From positions 1-46,825 of the forward strand of contig WQSQ01000008.1 of the NCBI GenBank assembly GCA_009787775.1: DNA of 46,825 nucleotides. The letters run 5' to 3'. Shown in pieces: positions 35,101 through 43,366 of the stretch. The notes under the pieces are model-generated. The model was not told the DNA's origin. It was given only the letters and a program-made list of their open reading frames with translations, and did not search any database. Within the stretch, counting starts at the first letter, position 1, and the number at the start of each line of letters is the position of its first letter. Source of the DNA: Treponema sp. (GTDB lineage Bacteria; Spirochaetota; Spirochaetia; Treponematales; Breznakiellaceae). The translations under genes and the position numbers were made by a program.

Positions 35101-36312
35101 TTAAAACTCTTTTATCTCGGGCATCCAGAAGCTTCTTAGTTCACTGTAATTAATCCTGTTGAAAAGCGGCTCAATATCGGCGTTTTCTTTTATTATTTCA
35201 AAGAGGAAAGAAGAGAAAGTCCTGTGCTTGTCCATTACATATTCGGCGTAGCGTTTCTTAGCTTCCTTTGGGTCTTCGCTGCCGTTTCTGCATTCCTGAT
35301 AAAAACCAGCGGCGGTTTTGCAAAGCGCTTTTACAGCGTTCCTGAAACCAATCCATTCCGAGGTAATTTCGTCAGTTCTTTTGCGGATTTCCGGCCACGC
35401 GACAATCGCGTCATCGATGCTTCCCTGCTTGATGGCGGAAAAGAGACGCTCGTCAGAAAAATGATCCTCGCCTTTCAGGTAAAAAAGGCTTCTGTAATGA
35501 TCTGTTTTAACCTTTATGCGGTTAAAATTGGCATCCTGAACAACAAAGCCCTCCCGGTCGTCAGTATCTACAGCCTGGCAGTACGCGATTATGGCATCAA
35601 GGTTTTTAAGCGGAAGAATCTGCGGCGTGGAAAAAGACAGACCGAAGCTGTCCGCGGTCCATTCGGGAGTATGTTCCTGTCCTTCGCTGTCGCGGCAGCC
35701 CAAAAGGTATAATTTTGTTTCCCTGTACGGGACAATTATCCTGTTGTAGGGAGAAACAAGCTCAAACATGAACGTCCAGCCTTTCGGCAGGCGCTTTATT
35801 TCGTCTCTGCGTCCGCGCAGCGCGTAATCGCGCAGGCCCGCGAAAGTATACGGCGGCGGAAGGTTTTCATCGTTATCTGTACGGATAAACTCCGGCACTT
35901 CGGCGTTTACGTCAAAACTGCCGTTTGTCGTCCAGAGATCGTTTCCGTCATCTTCCTTGAGGAGCTTAAGGAGAGAACCGTCAAGTTTGTCCCTTACATA
36001 CAGTTTGCTGTTCCAGTCGATGGGGTCGGCGCCGGCTTCGCCTGAATTCATGAACTTGAAAAAAGGCAGAAGGCAGGGTTTTACCGTTCCGGCTTCCTCA
36101 TTAATGTCGTAAACGGAACCGCGGCAGCAGCGGACTATAGGATTTGTAAAGTCCGATTCAAACTGGCTGTACCTGAACATGACAAGATTCGCCCGCCGGG
36201 GATGACGCTTTACCTTTACGGCGTAAGGAGCCCCGGAAAGTTCTTCCTCAAAATTGTTCAGGTTCTTTTTGAGGAAATTGGTTAAATATTCCCAGCTGTC
36301 ATATTGTCCCAT
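35101..36312 (-). CDS. T4 Rnl1-like RNA ligase
   Basis: The 403-residue protein has nucleotidyltransferase ligase motifs: the adenylated lysine Lys109 in DKLDGSLLK (motif I), FMFELVSPYNRIIV (motif IIIa region), DREGFVVQD (motif IV) and RIKVKTDHY (motif V). The FELVSPYNRIIV block and helical C-terminal third match the T4 Rnl1 family, which repairs broken tRNA anticodon loops in phage T4. Rnl1-type enzymes in bacteria are thought to act in RNA repair. No Shine-Dalgarno: the promoter ends 6 nt before the ATG. An RNase H-fold gene follows in frame. Confidence 0.9.
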   Translation of the reverse strand: MGQYDSWEYLTNFLKKNLNNFEEELSGAPYAVKVKRHPRRANLVMFRYSQFESDFTNPIVRCCRGSVYDINEEAGTVKPCLLPFFKFMNSGEAGADPIDWNSKLYVRDKLDGSLLKLLKEDDGNDLWTTNGSFDVNAEVPEFIRTDNDENLPPPYTFAGLRDYALRGRRDEIKRLPKGWTFMFELVSPYNRIIVPYRETKLYLLGCRDSEGQEHTPEWTADSFGLSFSTPQILPLKNLDAIIAYCQAVDTDDREGFVVQDANFNRIKVKTDHYRSLFYLKGEDHFSDERLFSAIKQGSIDDAIVAWPEIRKRTDEITSEWIGFRNAVKALCKTAAGFYQECRNGSEDPKEAKKRYAEYVMDKHRTFSSFLFEIIKENADIEPLFNRINYSELRSFWMPEIKEF

Positions 36313-36318
36313 ATATCA

Positions 36319-36348
36319 AATATAGTGTTTCTTCAGCGCTCCGCGCAA
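36319..36348 (-). promoter_or_regulatory. Promoter of the RNA ligase gene, leaderless type
   Basis: TTGCGC (36348-36343), 18 nt, TATATT (36324-36319), TGATAT, then the ATG. Predicted transcription start at the start codon. Confidence 0.5.
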
Positions 36349-36403
36349 GTTCTCCCGGGTTATTTCGCATAAAACAGGCGGTATATGAAATGTTAAGTTA
36401 ATT

Positions 36404-36442
36404 GAGCTTTTCCCAAAACCCGGCCGGTTTTGGAAAAAGCTC
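36404..36442. repeat. Long palindrome, GAGCTTTTTCC family, copy 2
   Basis: GAGCTTTTCCCAAAACC (36404-36420) pairs with GGTTTTGGAAAAAGCTC (36426-36442) around a CGGCCG-like centre, with one mismatch. The arms match the palindrome at 31628. It stands in the divergent gap between the RNA ligase and BspA-like genes, where no terminator is needed. Confidence 0.8.
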
Positions 36443-36500
36443 CTGCAATAAGGAATTTACGCACTTTGTAATTTTTGAAACCGAAAACCCCCGATCCTCG

Positions 36501-36579
36501 GTATTTACATAGGGCTTCCCATGTATTTACATGGGAGATTTTACGCGAATTTTGGCATTTCCTGGGTATTTACATGGGA
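36501..36579. repeat. Three copies of GTATTTACATGGG-type motif
   Basis: Copies at about 36501, 36522 and 36566 (GTATTTACATAGGG, TGTATTTACATGGG, GTATTTACATGGGA). The middle one also forms a hairpin CCCATGT-ATTT-ACATGGG (36518-36535). They lie 65-140 bp before the BspA-like start, in the rest of a 330-bp gap without a gene. Operator sites are possible. Confidence 0.55.
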
Positions 36580-36642
36580 TACATTGTTTTTATTTTTTAA
36601 TAATATTTTCTTAATATTAATTTCTTAATTAAGGAGTATTAA

Positions 36643-38514
36643 ATGAAAAAGACAAAGTTTTTAATCGGGATTATCACCATGCTGGCGGTAATCGTATTAG
36701 CGTTCGCCGCATGTCCCAACGAACCTGCAGCCAAGCCGGCGTCGAAACCGCTTTATACGGTGTATACATGGGAAGAAGGCGACTATGATTATGAACTGAC
36801 CATTACTGATCCCAGCGCCAAAGCGGCGGTAACAGCCGGCACGTATGTATTATTTATCTTTAATAAGCTTACAGATGAAATATTGATAAGCGAAGGAACA
36901 GCATCCGGCACAGAAGGAAACTTTATATTACAGCCTGATTACACCGATGCTCCGATCGTAACCATAACAATAACGGGTAATTCAATTGTTGTTACCAGCG
37001 ACGAACCTATTAAAGCCGTAAGAGTTAATGATACTGATGGAACGAAGGTTGAAATAAACATTACCATCGAAGAAAGCACTGTTACTGTAGGTACCACCAA
37101 TACCGGCAGCAATGCTTGCGCGCACACATGGGAATGGAAAGTGACAACCGCTGTAAGCGCAACAGCTGACGGCGTAATAACAAAAACCTGTTCCAAGTGC
37201 GGCGCTGCAGACGGCACGCAGCCCATACCAATGTCCGGCACCCCCGGCCTTGAGTTTACGCTTATAAACGACGGTAAAGAATATGAAGTATCAGCGGGAG
37301 ACGCAACATCAGGAGTAATAGTAATTCCCTCTGTGCATAACAATAAGCCTGTAACCACAATAGCCGACGGTAGTTGGGATTACGATCCACCGTCAGGCGG
37401 TTTTATTAAAACTGAAATAACAGGAGTTATCATCCCCTTAAGCGTTACAAAAATAGGCGGTAACGCGTTCGAAGATTGCCATAACCTTACAAGCATAAAC
37501 ATACACGCCGGCATTACCGATATCGGCGGCACCGCATTCAGAAACTGCAAAAGCCTTGCGGTTATTAACGTAGATCCTGACAACAAGCATTACAAAGTTG
37601 TTAACGGCGTGTTGTACAACATAGAGATGACCGAACTTATACTGGCGCAGGTAACATTAAGCGGAAACTTTACTATCCCCTCTACTGTCGAGATCATCAG
37701 AGACGCCGCATTCCGTAACTGCACAGGGCTTGTAAGCGTAACAATCCCCAACAGCGTTACCGGTATTGAAAGAGCCGCGTTTGAAGACTGCACCAGCCTT
37801 ACAAGCATAACAATCCCGGGAAGCGTCGAGTTTATCGAAGATTTTGTGTTTGAAAATTGTCCAAAACTTATAAGCATTACTGTTGATGCAAGCAATCCTA
37901 ATTTTTCAAGCCAGAGCGGAATATTGTACAACAAGGCAAAAACTGAGATTTTACATGTTCCTCAGGCTATCAGCGGAAGCATAACAATTCCGTCAAGCAT
38001 TACTGAAATCGGTGAAAGTATATTTAAGAACCGCTCAGGCATTACAAGCATAACAATCCCCAACAGTGTTACTTCTATCGGCGATTATGCGTTCGAACAT
38101 TGTATCAAACTGACAAGTGTAGTAATCCCTAACAGCGTTACTTCCATCGGTAAAAACGCATTTGGAATGCCTGATCATCAGTTTAATCCTGTAGATAACC
38201 CGATACCCTCAGCTCTTACAGATGTTACAATCGGCACTGGTATTAAAAGCATCGGTGTCATGGCGTTCATAAGCTGTTACAGCCTTACAAGCGTAACTTT
38301 CAACGCGGTTGTTCCTCCTACGTTTGAAAATCTTGTTGAAGATAATGGAGACTCAACTCGTTATTCTGCGTTCTGGGGTACACCATTGTCAGATGAAGGG
38401 CTGCCTGGATTTGATGAAGCGTTTATCTATGTTCCTTCAGCCAGCGTTGAGGCGTACAAGAGTATATTCAACTCTGACGGCAGACCGGATAAATTTGTAG
38501 CAATAACACCGTAA
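36643..38514 (+). CDS. BspA-like leucine-rich repeat lipoprotein
   Basis: The 623-residue protein has a signal with lipobox AFAAC (Cys24), a beta-rich N-terminal half (about 35-230, with a CAHTWEWK...CSKCG pair of cysteine motifs at about 160-190), and then LRR_5-type repeats from about 250 to 600: NAFEDCHNLTSINI, AAFRNCTGLVSVTIPNSV, AAFEDCTSLTSITIPGSV, YAFEHCIKLTSVVIPNSV. BspA-type repeats mediate adhesion to host or other cells in oral and gut bacteria. GGAG precedes the ATG. Surface display is inferred from the lipobox. Confidence 0.93.
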   Translation: MKKTKFLIGIITMLAVIVLAFAACPNEPAAKPASKPLYTVYTWEEGDYDYELTITDPSAKAAVTAGTYVLFIFNKLTDEILISEGTASGTEGNFILQPDYTDAPIVTITITGNSIVVTSDEPIKAVRVNDTDGTKVEINITIEESTVTVGTTNTGSNACAHTWEWKVTTAVSATADGVITKTCSKCGAADGTQPIPMSGTPGLEFTLINDGKEYEVSAGDATSGVIVIPSVHNNKPVTTIADGSWDYDPPSGGFIKTEITGVIIPLSVTKIGGNAFEDCHNLTSINIHAGITDIGGTAFRNCKSLAVINVDPDNKHYKVVNGVLYNIEMTELILAQVTLSGNFTIPSTVEIIRDAAFRNCTGLVSVTIPNSVTGIERAAFEDCTSLTSITIPGSVEFIEDFVFENCPKLISITVDASNPNFSSQSGILYNKAKTEILHVPQAISGSITIPSSITEIGESIFKNRSGITSITIPNSVTSIGDYAFEHCIKLTSVVIPNSVTSIGKNAFGMPDHQFNPVDNPIPSALTDVTIGTGIKSIGVMAFISCYSLTSVTFNAVVPPTFENLVEDNGDSTRYSAFWGTPLSDEGLPGFDEAFIYVPSASVEAYKSIFNSDGRPDKFVAITP

Positions 38515-38515
38515 T

Positions 38516-38962
38516 TTACTGTGTAAAGACAATTTTCGGGGGTTTCCGTAACATTTCCGGCCGCCCCCGAAACCTATGCGGGCGTTCCCGCGAAAGTCGC
38601 GAGCGCTCTCGCGAAAGCTGCGAGCGCTCTCGCGGAAGCTGCGGGCGCTCTCGCGGAAGTTGCGAGCCCTCTCGCGGAAGCTGCGAGCCCTCTCGCATAA
38701 GTTGCGAGCGCTCTCGCAAAAGATGCGAGCGCTCTCGCAGATAGTTAATATCAACAGGCGGCGCGCCAAAATCTGCAAGAGCTTTTCCGAGCTTTTTTAA
38801 ATTTTTATTGTCCGTGAAAATAAGAAAATCAATGTCTTTAGTCGCTCTGGGATGACCGTATAAACCAACCGCCCAGCCGCCGACAAGCAGATATTTAACC
38901 TTGTTTGAGTTTAGACAGTGTATAAAATCTTTGAAGTCTTCCGGTAGTTGCTTCCTTTCCAT
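38516..38962 (-). CDS. Nucleotidyltransferase with repeat-replaced C-terminus
   Basis: Residues 1-75 match small nucleotidyltransferases: DFIHCLNSNKVKYLLVGGWAV, GHPRATKDIDFLIF with GG and the DxD pair, and FGAPPVDIN. The expected C-terminal domain is missing; from residue about 76 the protein is heptads of the type LPRERSQ encoded by the minisatellite at 38578-38745, ending in RPEMLRKPPKIVFTQ. The third catalytic acid would be in the lost part, so the enzyme is probably dead. AAGGGAA precedes the ATG. It overlaps the small upstream ORF by 68 nt. Such pairs resemble MNT/AbiEii-type toxin modules, here broken. Confidence 0.65.
   Translation of the reverse strand: MERKQLPEDFKDFIHCLNSNKVKYLLVGGWAVGLYGHPRATKDIDFLIFTDNKNLKKLGKALADFGAPPVDINYLRERSHLLRERSQLMREGSQLPREGSQLPRERPQLPRERSQLSRERSRLSRERPHRFRGRPEMLRKPPKIVFTQ
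38578..38745. repeat. 21-bp minisatellite, eight units, inside a nucleotidyltransferase gene
   Basis: Units start at 38578 (degenerate), 38599, 38620, 38641, 38662, 38683, 38704 and 38725. The core GCGAGCGCTCTCGC is itself a hairpin (GCGAG-CGCT-CTCGC), followed by a 7-nt variable part such as GGAAGCT. Unit length is seven codons, so the host frame stays open; several other frames over the array are also open as a result. Confidence 0.9.
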
Positions 38963-39101
38963 AAAAACATTCCCTTAAATATGTTATTGTTTGTAATTTT
39001 TCCTTTATTGTCGCTTTTTTCCAATATTCTGAATCATCTTTATCAAATATTTCCTTATTTCCGTATGATATTTTACTTCTGTCCATTTTTTCAGAAAACA
39101 T
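38895..39101 (-). CDS. Small ORF upstream of the nucleotidyltransferase
   Basis: The 68-residue protein MFSEKMDRSKISYGNKEIFD, then EYWKKATIKEKLQTITYLRE and FYGKEATTGRLQRF. It resembles the small proteins often encoded just before nucleotidyltransferases (pattern: W..T..ERL....LR...YG......RLQR). AGGAG lies nine bases before the ATG and TATAAT at 39141-39136 gives a possible promoter. It overlaps the nucleotidyltransferase gene by 68 nt in another frame; that overlap is longer than usual. The function is unknown; an antitoxin-like role is inference. Confidence 0.65.
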   Translation of the reverse strand: MFSEKMDRSKISYGNKEIFDKDDSEYWKKATIKEKLQTITYLRECFYGKEATTGRLQRFYTLSKLKQG

Positions 39102-39218
39102 ACAATTAAGCTCCTATTCTTTAAATAATACCAATATTATACCAGAGTATCATGAGAATAAAAATTATTTGATATATCTCACCTCAGGGGGCAGACCGAA
39201 TAAAGCCGAAGCAAAGTA

Positions 39219-39379
39219 AACCGCGTCAAGCCTTGGTGTGAGATCGCGTCAAGGCCTGGTGGATGATCGCGTCAAGGCCTGGTGGATGATCGCGTCAAGC
39301 ATTGGTGTGGGATCGCGTCAAGCATTGGTGTGGGATCGCGTCAAGCTTTGGTGTGAGATCGCGTCAAGGCTTGGTGTGA
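39219..39379. repeat. 23-bp minisatellite, seven units
   Basis: Units start at 39219, 39242, 39265, 39288, 39311, 39334 and 39357. Each has GATCGCGTCAAG followed by a variable CATT/GCCT/CTTT and GGTGTGG-like end; the first unit begins AACCGCG. Copies come in identical neighbours (2 and 3; 4 and 5), a sign of recent slippage. It lies in the gap before the citrate synthase stop, not in a recognised gene; 23 is not a multiple of three. Confidence 0.92.
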
Positions 39380-39588
39380 AACCGATATATTCTGGAACAA
39401 TGTCTGTAATTAATTGTTATTACCTATGGCAAACAGTTAACTGCCGGTATACAGGCAGAAGCAGACGTGCTGTTGAAACTTTTGCAAAGAGCCCGCCGCA
39501 GATGAGTGATTCATTGAGAGGGATGTTAAGTTTTTCTGTATGTACGGCTGCCGCTTCTGCGTTTAAATAACGCCGCAGCCGCAGGTGT

Positions 39589-40923
39589 TTAACGCTTATC
39601 CACGCTTGTGTACTCGAGCTGCGGCTGGACGCATTTGTACGCGGGGCGGATGATTCTGCCGCCGGCGGTGATTTCTTCCAGACGGTGGGCGCACCATCCG
39701 GCAATCCTGCTGACCGCGAATATCGGGGTGTTCAGGTCTTCAGGGATTCCGAGCATTTTGTAAACAAAGCCGGAATAGAAATCAACATTTGTGCATATAT
39801 CCTTGTCGGAGCCCTTAACTCTTTTAAATACCGAAGGAACAAGCCTTTCAATCAGGCAGTAAAGATTGAATTCCTTGAGCATGTTTTTTTCCTCCGCGAG
39901 CGCTTTTGCCTTGTCGCGCAGTAAAATCGCGCGCGGATCTGTGATTGTGTAGACAGCGTGGCCCTGTCCGTAGATCAGCCTTGTACCGTCATAAGCTTCG
40001 CCTTTCAGGATTTTTTCAAGGTATGCGGCAACTTCCCTTTCGCTTTCCCAGTCTTTTACATTGTTTTTTATTTCATCCATCATTTCGATAACTTTCGCGT
40101 TCGCTCCGCCGTGCTTGTAGCCCTTAAGCGATCCAATGCCTGCAGCGATGGAGGAAAAAGTGTCGGTATCGGATGAGGAAACAACGTGCACAGTAAATGT
40201 TGAGTTGTTGCCTCCGCCGTGCTCCGCGTGAAGAACAAGCGAAAGATCCAAAAGCTGCGCTTCGTATTGGGTGTATTTCTTGTCAGGCCTGATTAGGGAA
40301 AGAAGTATTTCCGCGCAGGACAACGAAGGATCAATTTGATGAATGATTAGGCTGTCGCTGTCAAAGTGATGTTTCTTTGACATGTAGGAATAAGCCGCGA
40401 TGCTGGGAAAACGCGCGATTAGTTCAACGCACTGGCGGAGAATATTCTCAGGGGACTGGCTTTCTGGGTTATCGTCATAGGGGTACAGCGCGAGTATGGA
40501 AGAAGCGAGTTTATTCATGATGTTGCGCGAAGGCGCCCTCATAATTACGTCTTCGACAAAGTGGCTGGGCAGCGCGCGGTTTTCCCCGATAAGGACATTG
40601 AAAGCCTTTAATTGATCCCTGGTCGGCAGTTTCCCGAACAGGAGAAGATAAATTGTTTCCTCAAAGCAGAATCGGTTTTGGCTCGCGGCCTCGGCGGCTA
40701 TCTGCCCAACGTTTATTCCCCTGTAAAACAACTTTCCTGGGACAGCGGTCTTTTTTCCGTCTATTACTTCATAGCCATGCACATCGCCGACCCGTGTAAG
40801 GCCGACAAGTACGCCCGTGCCGTCTTCGTTGCGCAGACCGCGTTTTACGCTGAACCTGGTAAATAATTCTGAGTCAATATAATCATTGCCTGAAATCTCG
40901 GCTAAGTGTTCTTTTACGTCCAT
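39589..40923 (-). CDS. gltA: Citrate synthase
   Basis: The 444-residue protein has LHAEHGGGNNSTF (His235), LKGYKHGGANAK (His271), GQGHAVY (His322) and TNVDFYSG (Asp381), the active-site residues of citrate synthase. It belongs to the longer, variant-type group with an extra N-terminal part. AAAAGGAG precedes the ATG. It follows the acyl-CoA synthetase by 24 nt, so acetyl-CoA made there could feed citrate formation for glutamate synthesis. 2-methylcitrate synthase is an alternative. Confidence 0.93.
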   Translation of the reverse strand: MDVKEHLAEISGNDYIDSELFTRFSVKRGLRNEDGTGVLVGLTRVGDVHGYEVIDGKKTAVPGKLFYRGINVGQIAAEAASQNRFCFEETIYLLLFGKLPTRDQLKAFNVLIGENRALPSHFVEDVIMRAPSRNIMNKLASSILALYPYDDNPESQSPENILRQCVELIARFPSIAAYSYMSKKHHFDSDSLIIHQIDPSLSCAEILLSLIRPDKKYTQYEAQLLDLSLVLHAEHGGGNNSTFTVHVVSSSDTDTFSSIAAGIGSLKGYKHGGANAKVIEMMDEIKNNVKDWESEREVAAYLEKILKGEAYDGTRLIYGQGHAVYTITDPRAILLRDKAKALAEEKNMLKEFNLYCLIERLVPSVFKRVKGSDKDICTNVDFYSGFVYKMLGIPEDLNTPIFAVSRIAGWCAHRLEEITAGGRIIRPAYKCVQPQLEYTSVDKR

Positions 40924-40947
40924 AACTTCTTCTCCTTTTTTATTTTA

Positions 40948-42693
40948 TTACTTTGGTTCGGTTTTATCCGAGTCTTCTTCGCGAATCTGCACCCTGCGGA
41001 TTTTTCCGCTTATGGTTTTTGGAAGCTCGTTTACAAACTCAACAATCCGCGGATATTTATAAGGGGCGGTGGTTTTCTTTACATGGTTCTGTAGTTCGGT
41101 TTTTAGTTCGTCTGCTGCCGTATAATTTTTCGCAAGAACGACTGTCGCCTTGATGATTGTGCCGCGTTCTTCATCGGGGACGCCTGTTATGGCACATTCA
41201 AGAACCGCCGGATGGCTCATAAGAGCGCTTTCCACTTCGAACGGCCCGATTCTGTAACCGGAACTTTTAATAACATCGTCATTACGGCCGACAAACCAAT
41301 AGTAGCCGTCTTCGTCTGTCCACGCGACATCGCCCGTATAATAGATATCGCCGCGCCACACGCTTGCGGTGAGATTTTCGTCTCTGTAATAACCCCCGAA
41401 CATTCCGTAGGGTTTTCGCCTGCCTGTTCTCACAGCAATCTGGCCTTCTTCGCCCATGGCGCACGGCGATCCATCTTCGCGCAGCAGCCCGATGTCGTAA
41501 CCGGGCGCGGGCTTTCCCATGGAACCGGGTTTCGGTTCCAGCCACGGCCATGTACACAGGGAGACAGTAAGTTCTGTCTGTCCGTAACATTCCCTTAATT
41601 TAATTCCGGTACCGGCAAGAAACTGTTCAAAGATTTCCGGATTAAGCGGTTCTCCTGCTACGCTGCAGTGTTTTAAGGCGGAGAAATCATATTTCTTTAA
41701 ATCTTCTTTTATAAAGAAACGGTATATTGTAGGGGGAGCGCAGAAGCTTGTCAGGCGGTATCTGCTTATTATCTCCAGCATTTGCCGCGGATCAAAACGG
41801 TCATAATCAAATACAAAGATTCCGGCTTCGCATAGCCATTGTCCGTAAATGCATCCCCACGCGGCTTTTGCCCATCCTGTGTCGGCAACAGTCAGATGCA
41901 AACCTTCCGGTACTACCTGATGCCAGTATTTCGCGGTTGCGATGTGGCCCAAAGGATATGTAAAATCATGGCGCACCATTTTCGGCATTCCTGTTGTGCC
42001 GGAAGTAAAATAAAGAAGCATGATGTCGGTTTTATTATTTACAGCCGGTTTTTGGTAAACATCGGAAGCCTCTTTAATTTGCAGACTTAAATCGTTCCAT
42101 TGCAGCGCCGGATCGGCTGCAAATACGGATTTTGCCGGATCATGATCTTTTGGTGTGTGAACCGAACGGACAAATGCCTTGTACTTAAGGTGCATCTTTT
42201 CGGAGAAGCCGCTGCTTTGTTCCATGGCGGCTTCAGCTTCATTAATGCGAAGCATCAGATCGTGATCATCAACGCAGACAATTCCTTTAATACCGGCGGC
42301 ATTGCATCTGTAAACAATGTCTTTTGCTGTAAGAAGATGCGTTGCCGGAATTGCGATCGCTCCAAGTTTATGCAAAGCCAGCAATACCGGCCAGTATTCC
42401 CACCTGCGCTTTAATATCAGCATAACAGGATCGCTTTTTTTTATTCCGGCCTTGTCTAATACATTAGCGGCCCTGTCCGTCAGATTTCTTATTTCAGAAA
42501 ATGTAAAGGAAGCGTCCGCGCCTTTTTCATCACACCATTGAAGCGCGCGCCCGTTTGGTTTTTCCTGTGCAAGAACGTCAACTACATCATATGCAAAGTT
42601 AAAATTATCCGGAATATTGACGGTATAATTATTATAAAAATCCTCGTAGGATTCGAAATCTGTTCTTGGCAAATATTTGTCAAGCAAGGACAT
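40948..42693 (-). CDS. AMP-forming acyl-CoA synthetase
   Basis: The 581-residue protein has the P-loop-like YFTSGTTGMPKMV, the ECYGQTE adenylate motif (A5), YYTGDVAWTDEDGYYWFVGRNDDVIKSSGYRIGP in pieces (A7/A8) and the catalytic lysine in KTISGKIRR (A10). Family is ACS/medium-chain acyl-CoA synthetase; the acid is not predictable. It sits between an XRE-cupin regulator gene (62 bp upstream) and citrate synthase (24 bp downstream), forming a probable operon for acid activation. Confidence 0.93.
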   Translation of the reverse strand: MSLLDKYLPRTDFESYEDFYNNYTVNIPDNFNFAYDVVDVLAQEKPNGRALQWCDEKGADASFTFSEIRNLTDRAANVLDKAGIKKSDPVMLILKRRWEYWPVLLALHKLGAIAIPATHLLTAKDIVYRCNAAGIKGIVCVDDHDLMLRINEAEAAMEQSSGFSEKMHLKYKAFVRSVHTPKDHDPAKSVFAADPALQWNDLSLQIKEASDVYQKPAVNNKTDIMLLYFTSGTTGMPKMVRHDFTYPLGHIATAKYWHQVVPEGLHLTVADTGWAKAAWGCIYGQWLCEAGIFVFDYDRFDPRQMLEIISRYRLTSFCAPPTIYRFFIKEDLKKYDFSALKHCSVAGEPLNPEIFEQFLAGTGIKLRECYGQTELTVSLCTWPWLEPKPGSMGKPAPGYDIGLLREDGSPCAMGEEGQIAVRTGRRKPYGMFGGYYRDENLTASVWRGDIYYTGDVAWTDEDGYYWFVGRNDDVIKSSGYRIGPFEVESALMSHPAVLECAITGVPDEERGTIIKATVVLAKNYTAADELKTELQNHVKKTTAPYKYPRIVEFVNELPKTISGKIRRVQIREEDSDKTEPK

Positions 42694-42755
42694 ATTGTTA
42701 CTCCTATAAAAAAAATAATTGCGGCGGTTACGGCGTTTAAACGCCTTATCGTAGT

Positions 42756-43340
42756 CTAGAAAACAAACGCCAGAAAGCGGGCTGCTTTTCCTCCCAATGC
42801 CTTCATGCCGTGCGGCTCTGAAGAATTGTAATAAACGCAGTCGCCTGGATTGAGTTCAATTTCGTGGCCGCTGATCGATATCAGCAGCCGCCCCTCCAAT
42901 ACATAATTGAATTCCTGTCCGGGATGTGTGTTTAAATTAATTTGTTTGTTTTCTGTTTCTGCGGAAGCTTCAACCAGAAAAGGTTCTGCGTTTTTGCCGT
43001 GGAAATTATAAGCAAGATTCCAATATCCGTACATCGGGCGGCGGGTTACTTCCGGGGCTTGCCCTGACCGCGTAACACAGTATGTTTTTAATTTTGATGC
43101 CGCTCCGCTTATTAGCTCAGACAGGTCAACTTTGAACCTTGCGGCAATTTCTACAAGAGCTCCTACCGGAAAATCCTTCTCCCCTGATTCCCATGCTGTA
43201 TATTCTGCCGGATCGAAGCCAAGCTCTTTTGCCAGATTTACGGCTGTTATTTCCTCAATTTCCCTGAGTACGCGTACACGGGATGCGATTTCCCTTACGC
43301 TCTGTTCCGTGGAGCCATGTTCCAGTTTATCTTTTTTCAT
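42756..43340 (-). CDS. XRE-family regulator with cupin domain
   Basis: The 194-residue protein has an HTH_3 domain (about 17-75, VLREIEEITAVNLAKELGF) and a C-terminal cupin (about 120-190, HPGQEFNYVLEGRLLISISGHEIELNPGDCVYYNSSEPHG). Such regulators sense a small ligand with the cupin and often control the adjacent AMP-ligase. GGGAG precedes the ATG. It is the first gene of the operon with the acyl-CoA synthetase and citrate synthase. Confidence 0.93.
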   Translation of the reverse strand: MKKDKLEHGSTEQSVREIASRVRVLREIEEITAVNLAKELGFDPAEYTAWESGEKDFPVGALVEIAARFKVDLSELISGAASKLKTYCVTRSGQAPEVTRRPMYGYWNLAYNFHGKNAEPFLVEASAETENKQINLNTHPGQEFNYVLEGRLLISISGHEIELNPGDCVYYNSSEPHGMKALGGKAARFLAFVF

Positions 43341-43366
43341 TAACTTTTCTCCCGTACTGTTTGTCT

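Noticed and set aside
38437-38800. Other long open frames on both strands across the 21-bp repeats
   Set aside because: A repeat of seven codons without stops opens several frames at once; only the frame that begins with nucleotidyltransferase motifs is supported.
38578-39379. CRISPR array
   Set aside because: Both arrays are tandem repeats without unique spacers, and no cas genes are present.
39238-39570. 110-codon plus-strand frame across the 23-bp repeats
   Set aside because: Its first half is the minisatellite and the rest shows no family signal; it overlaps no promoter or ribosome site.
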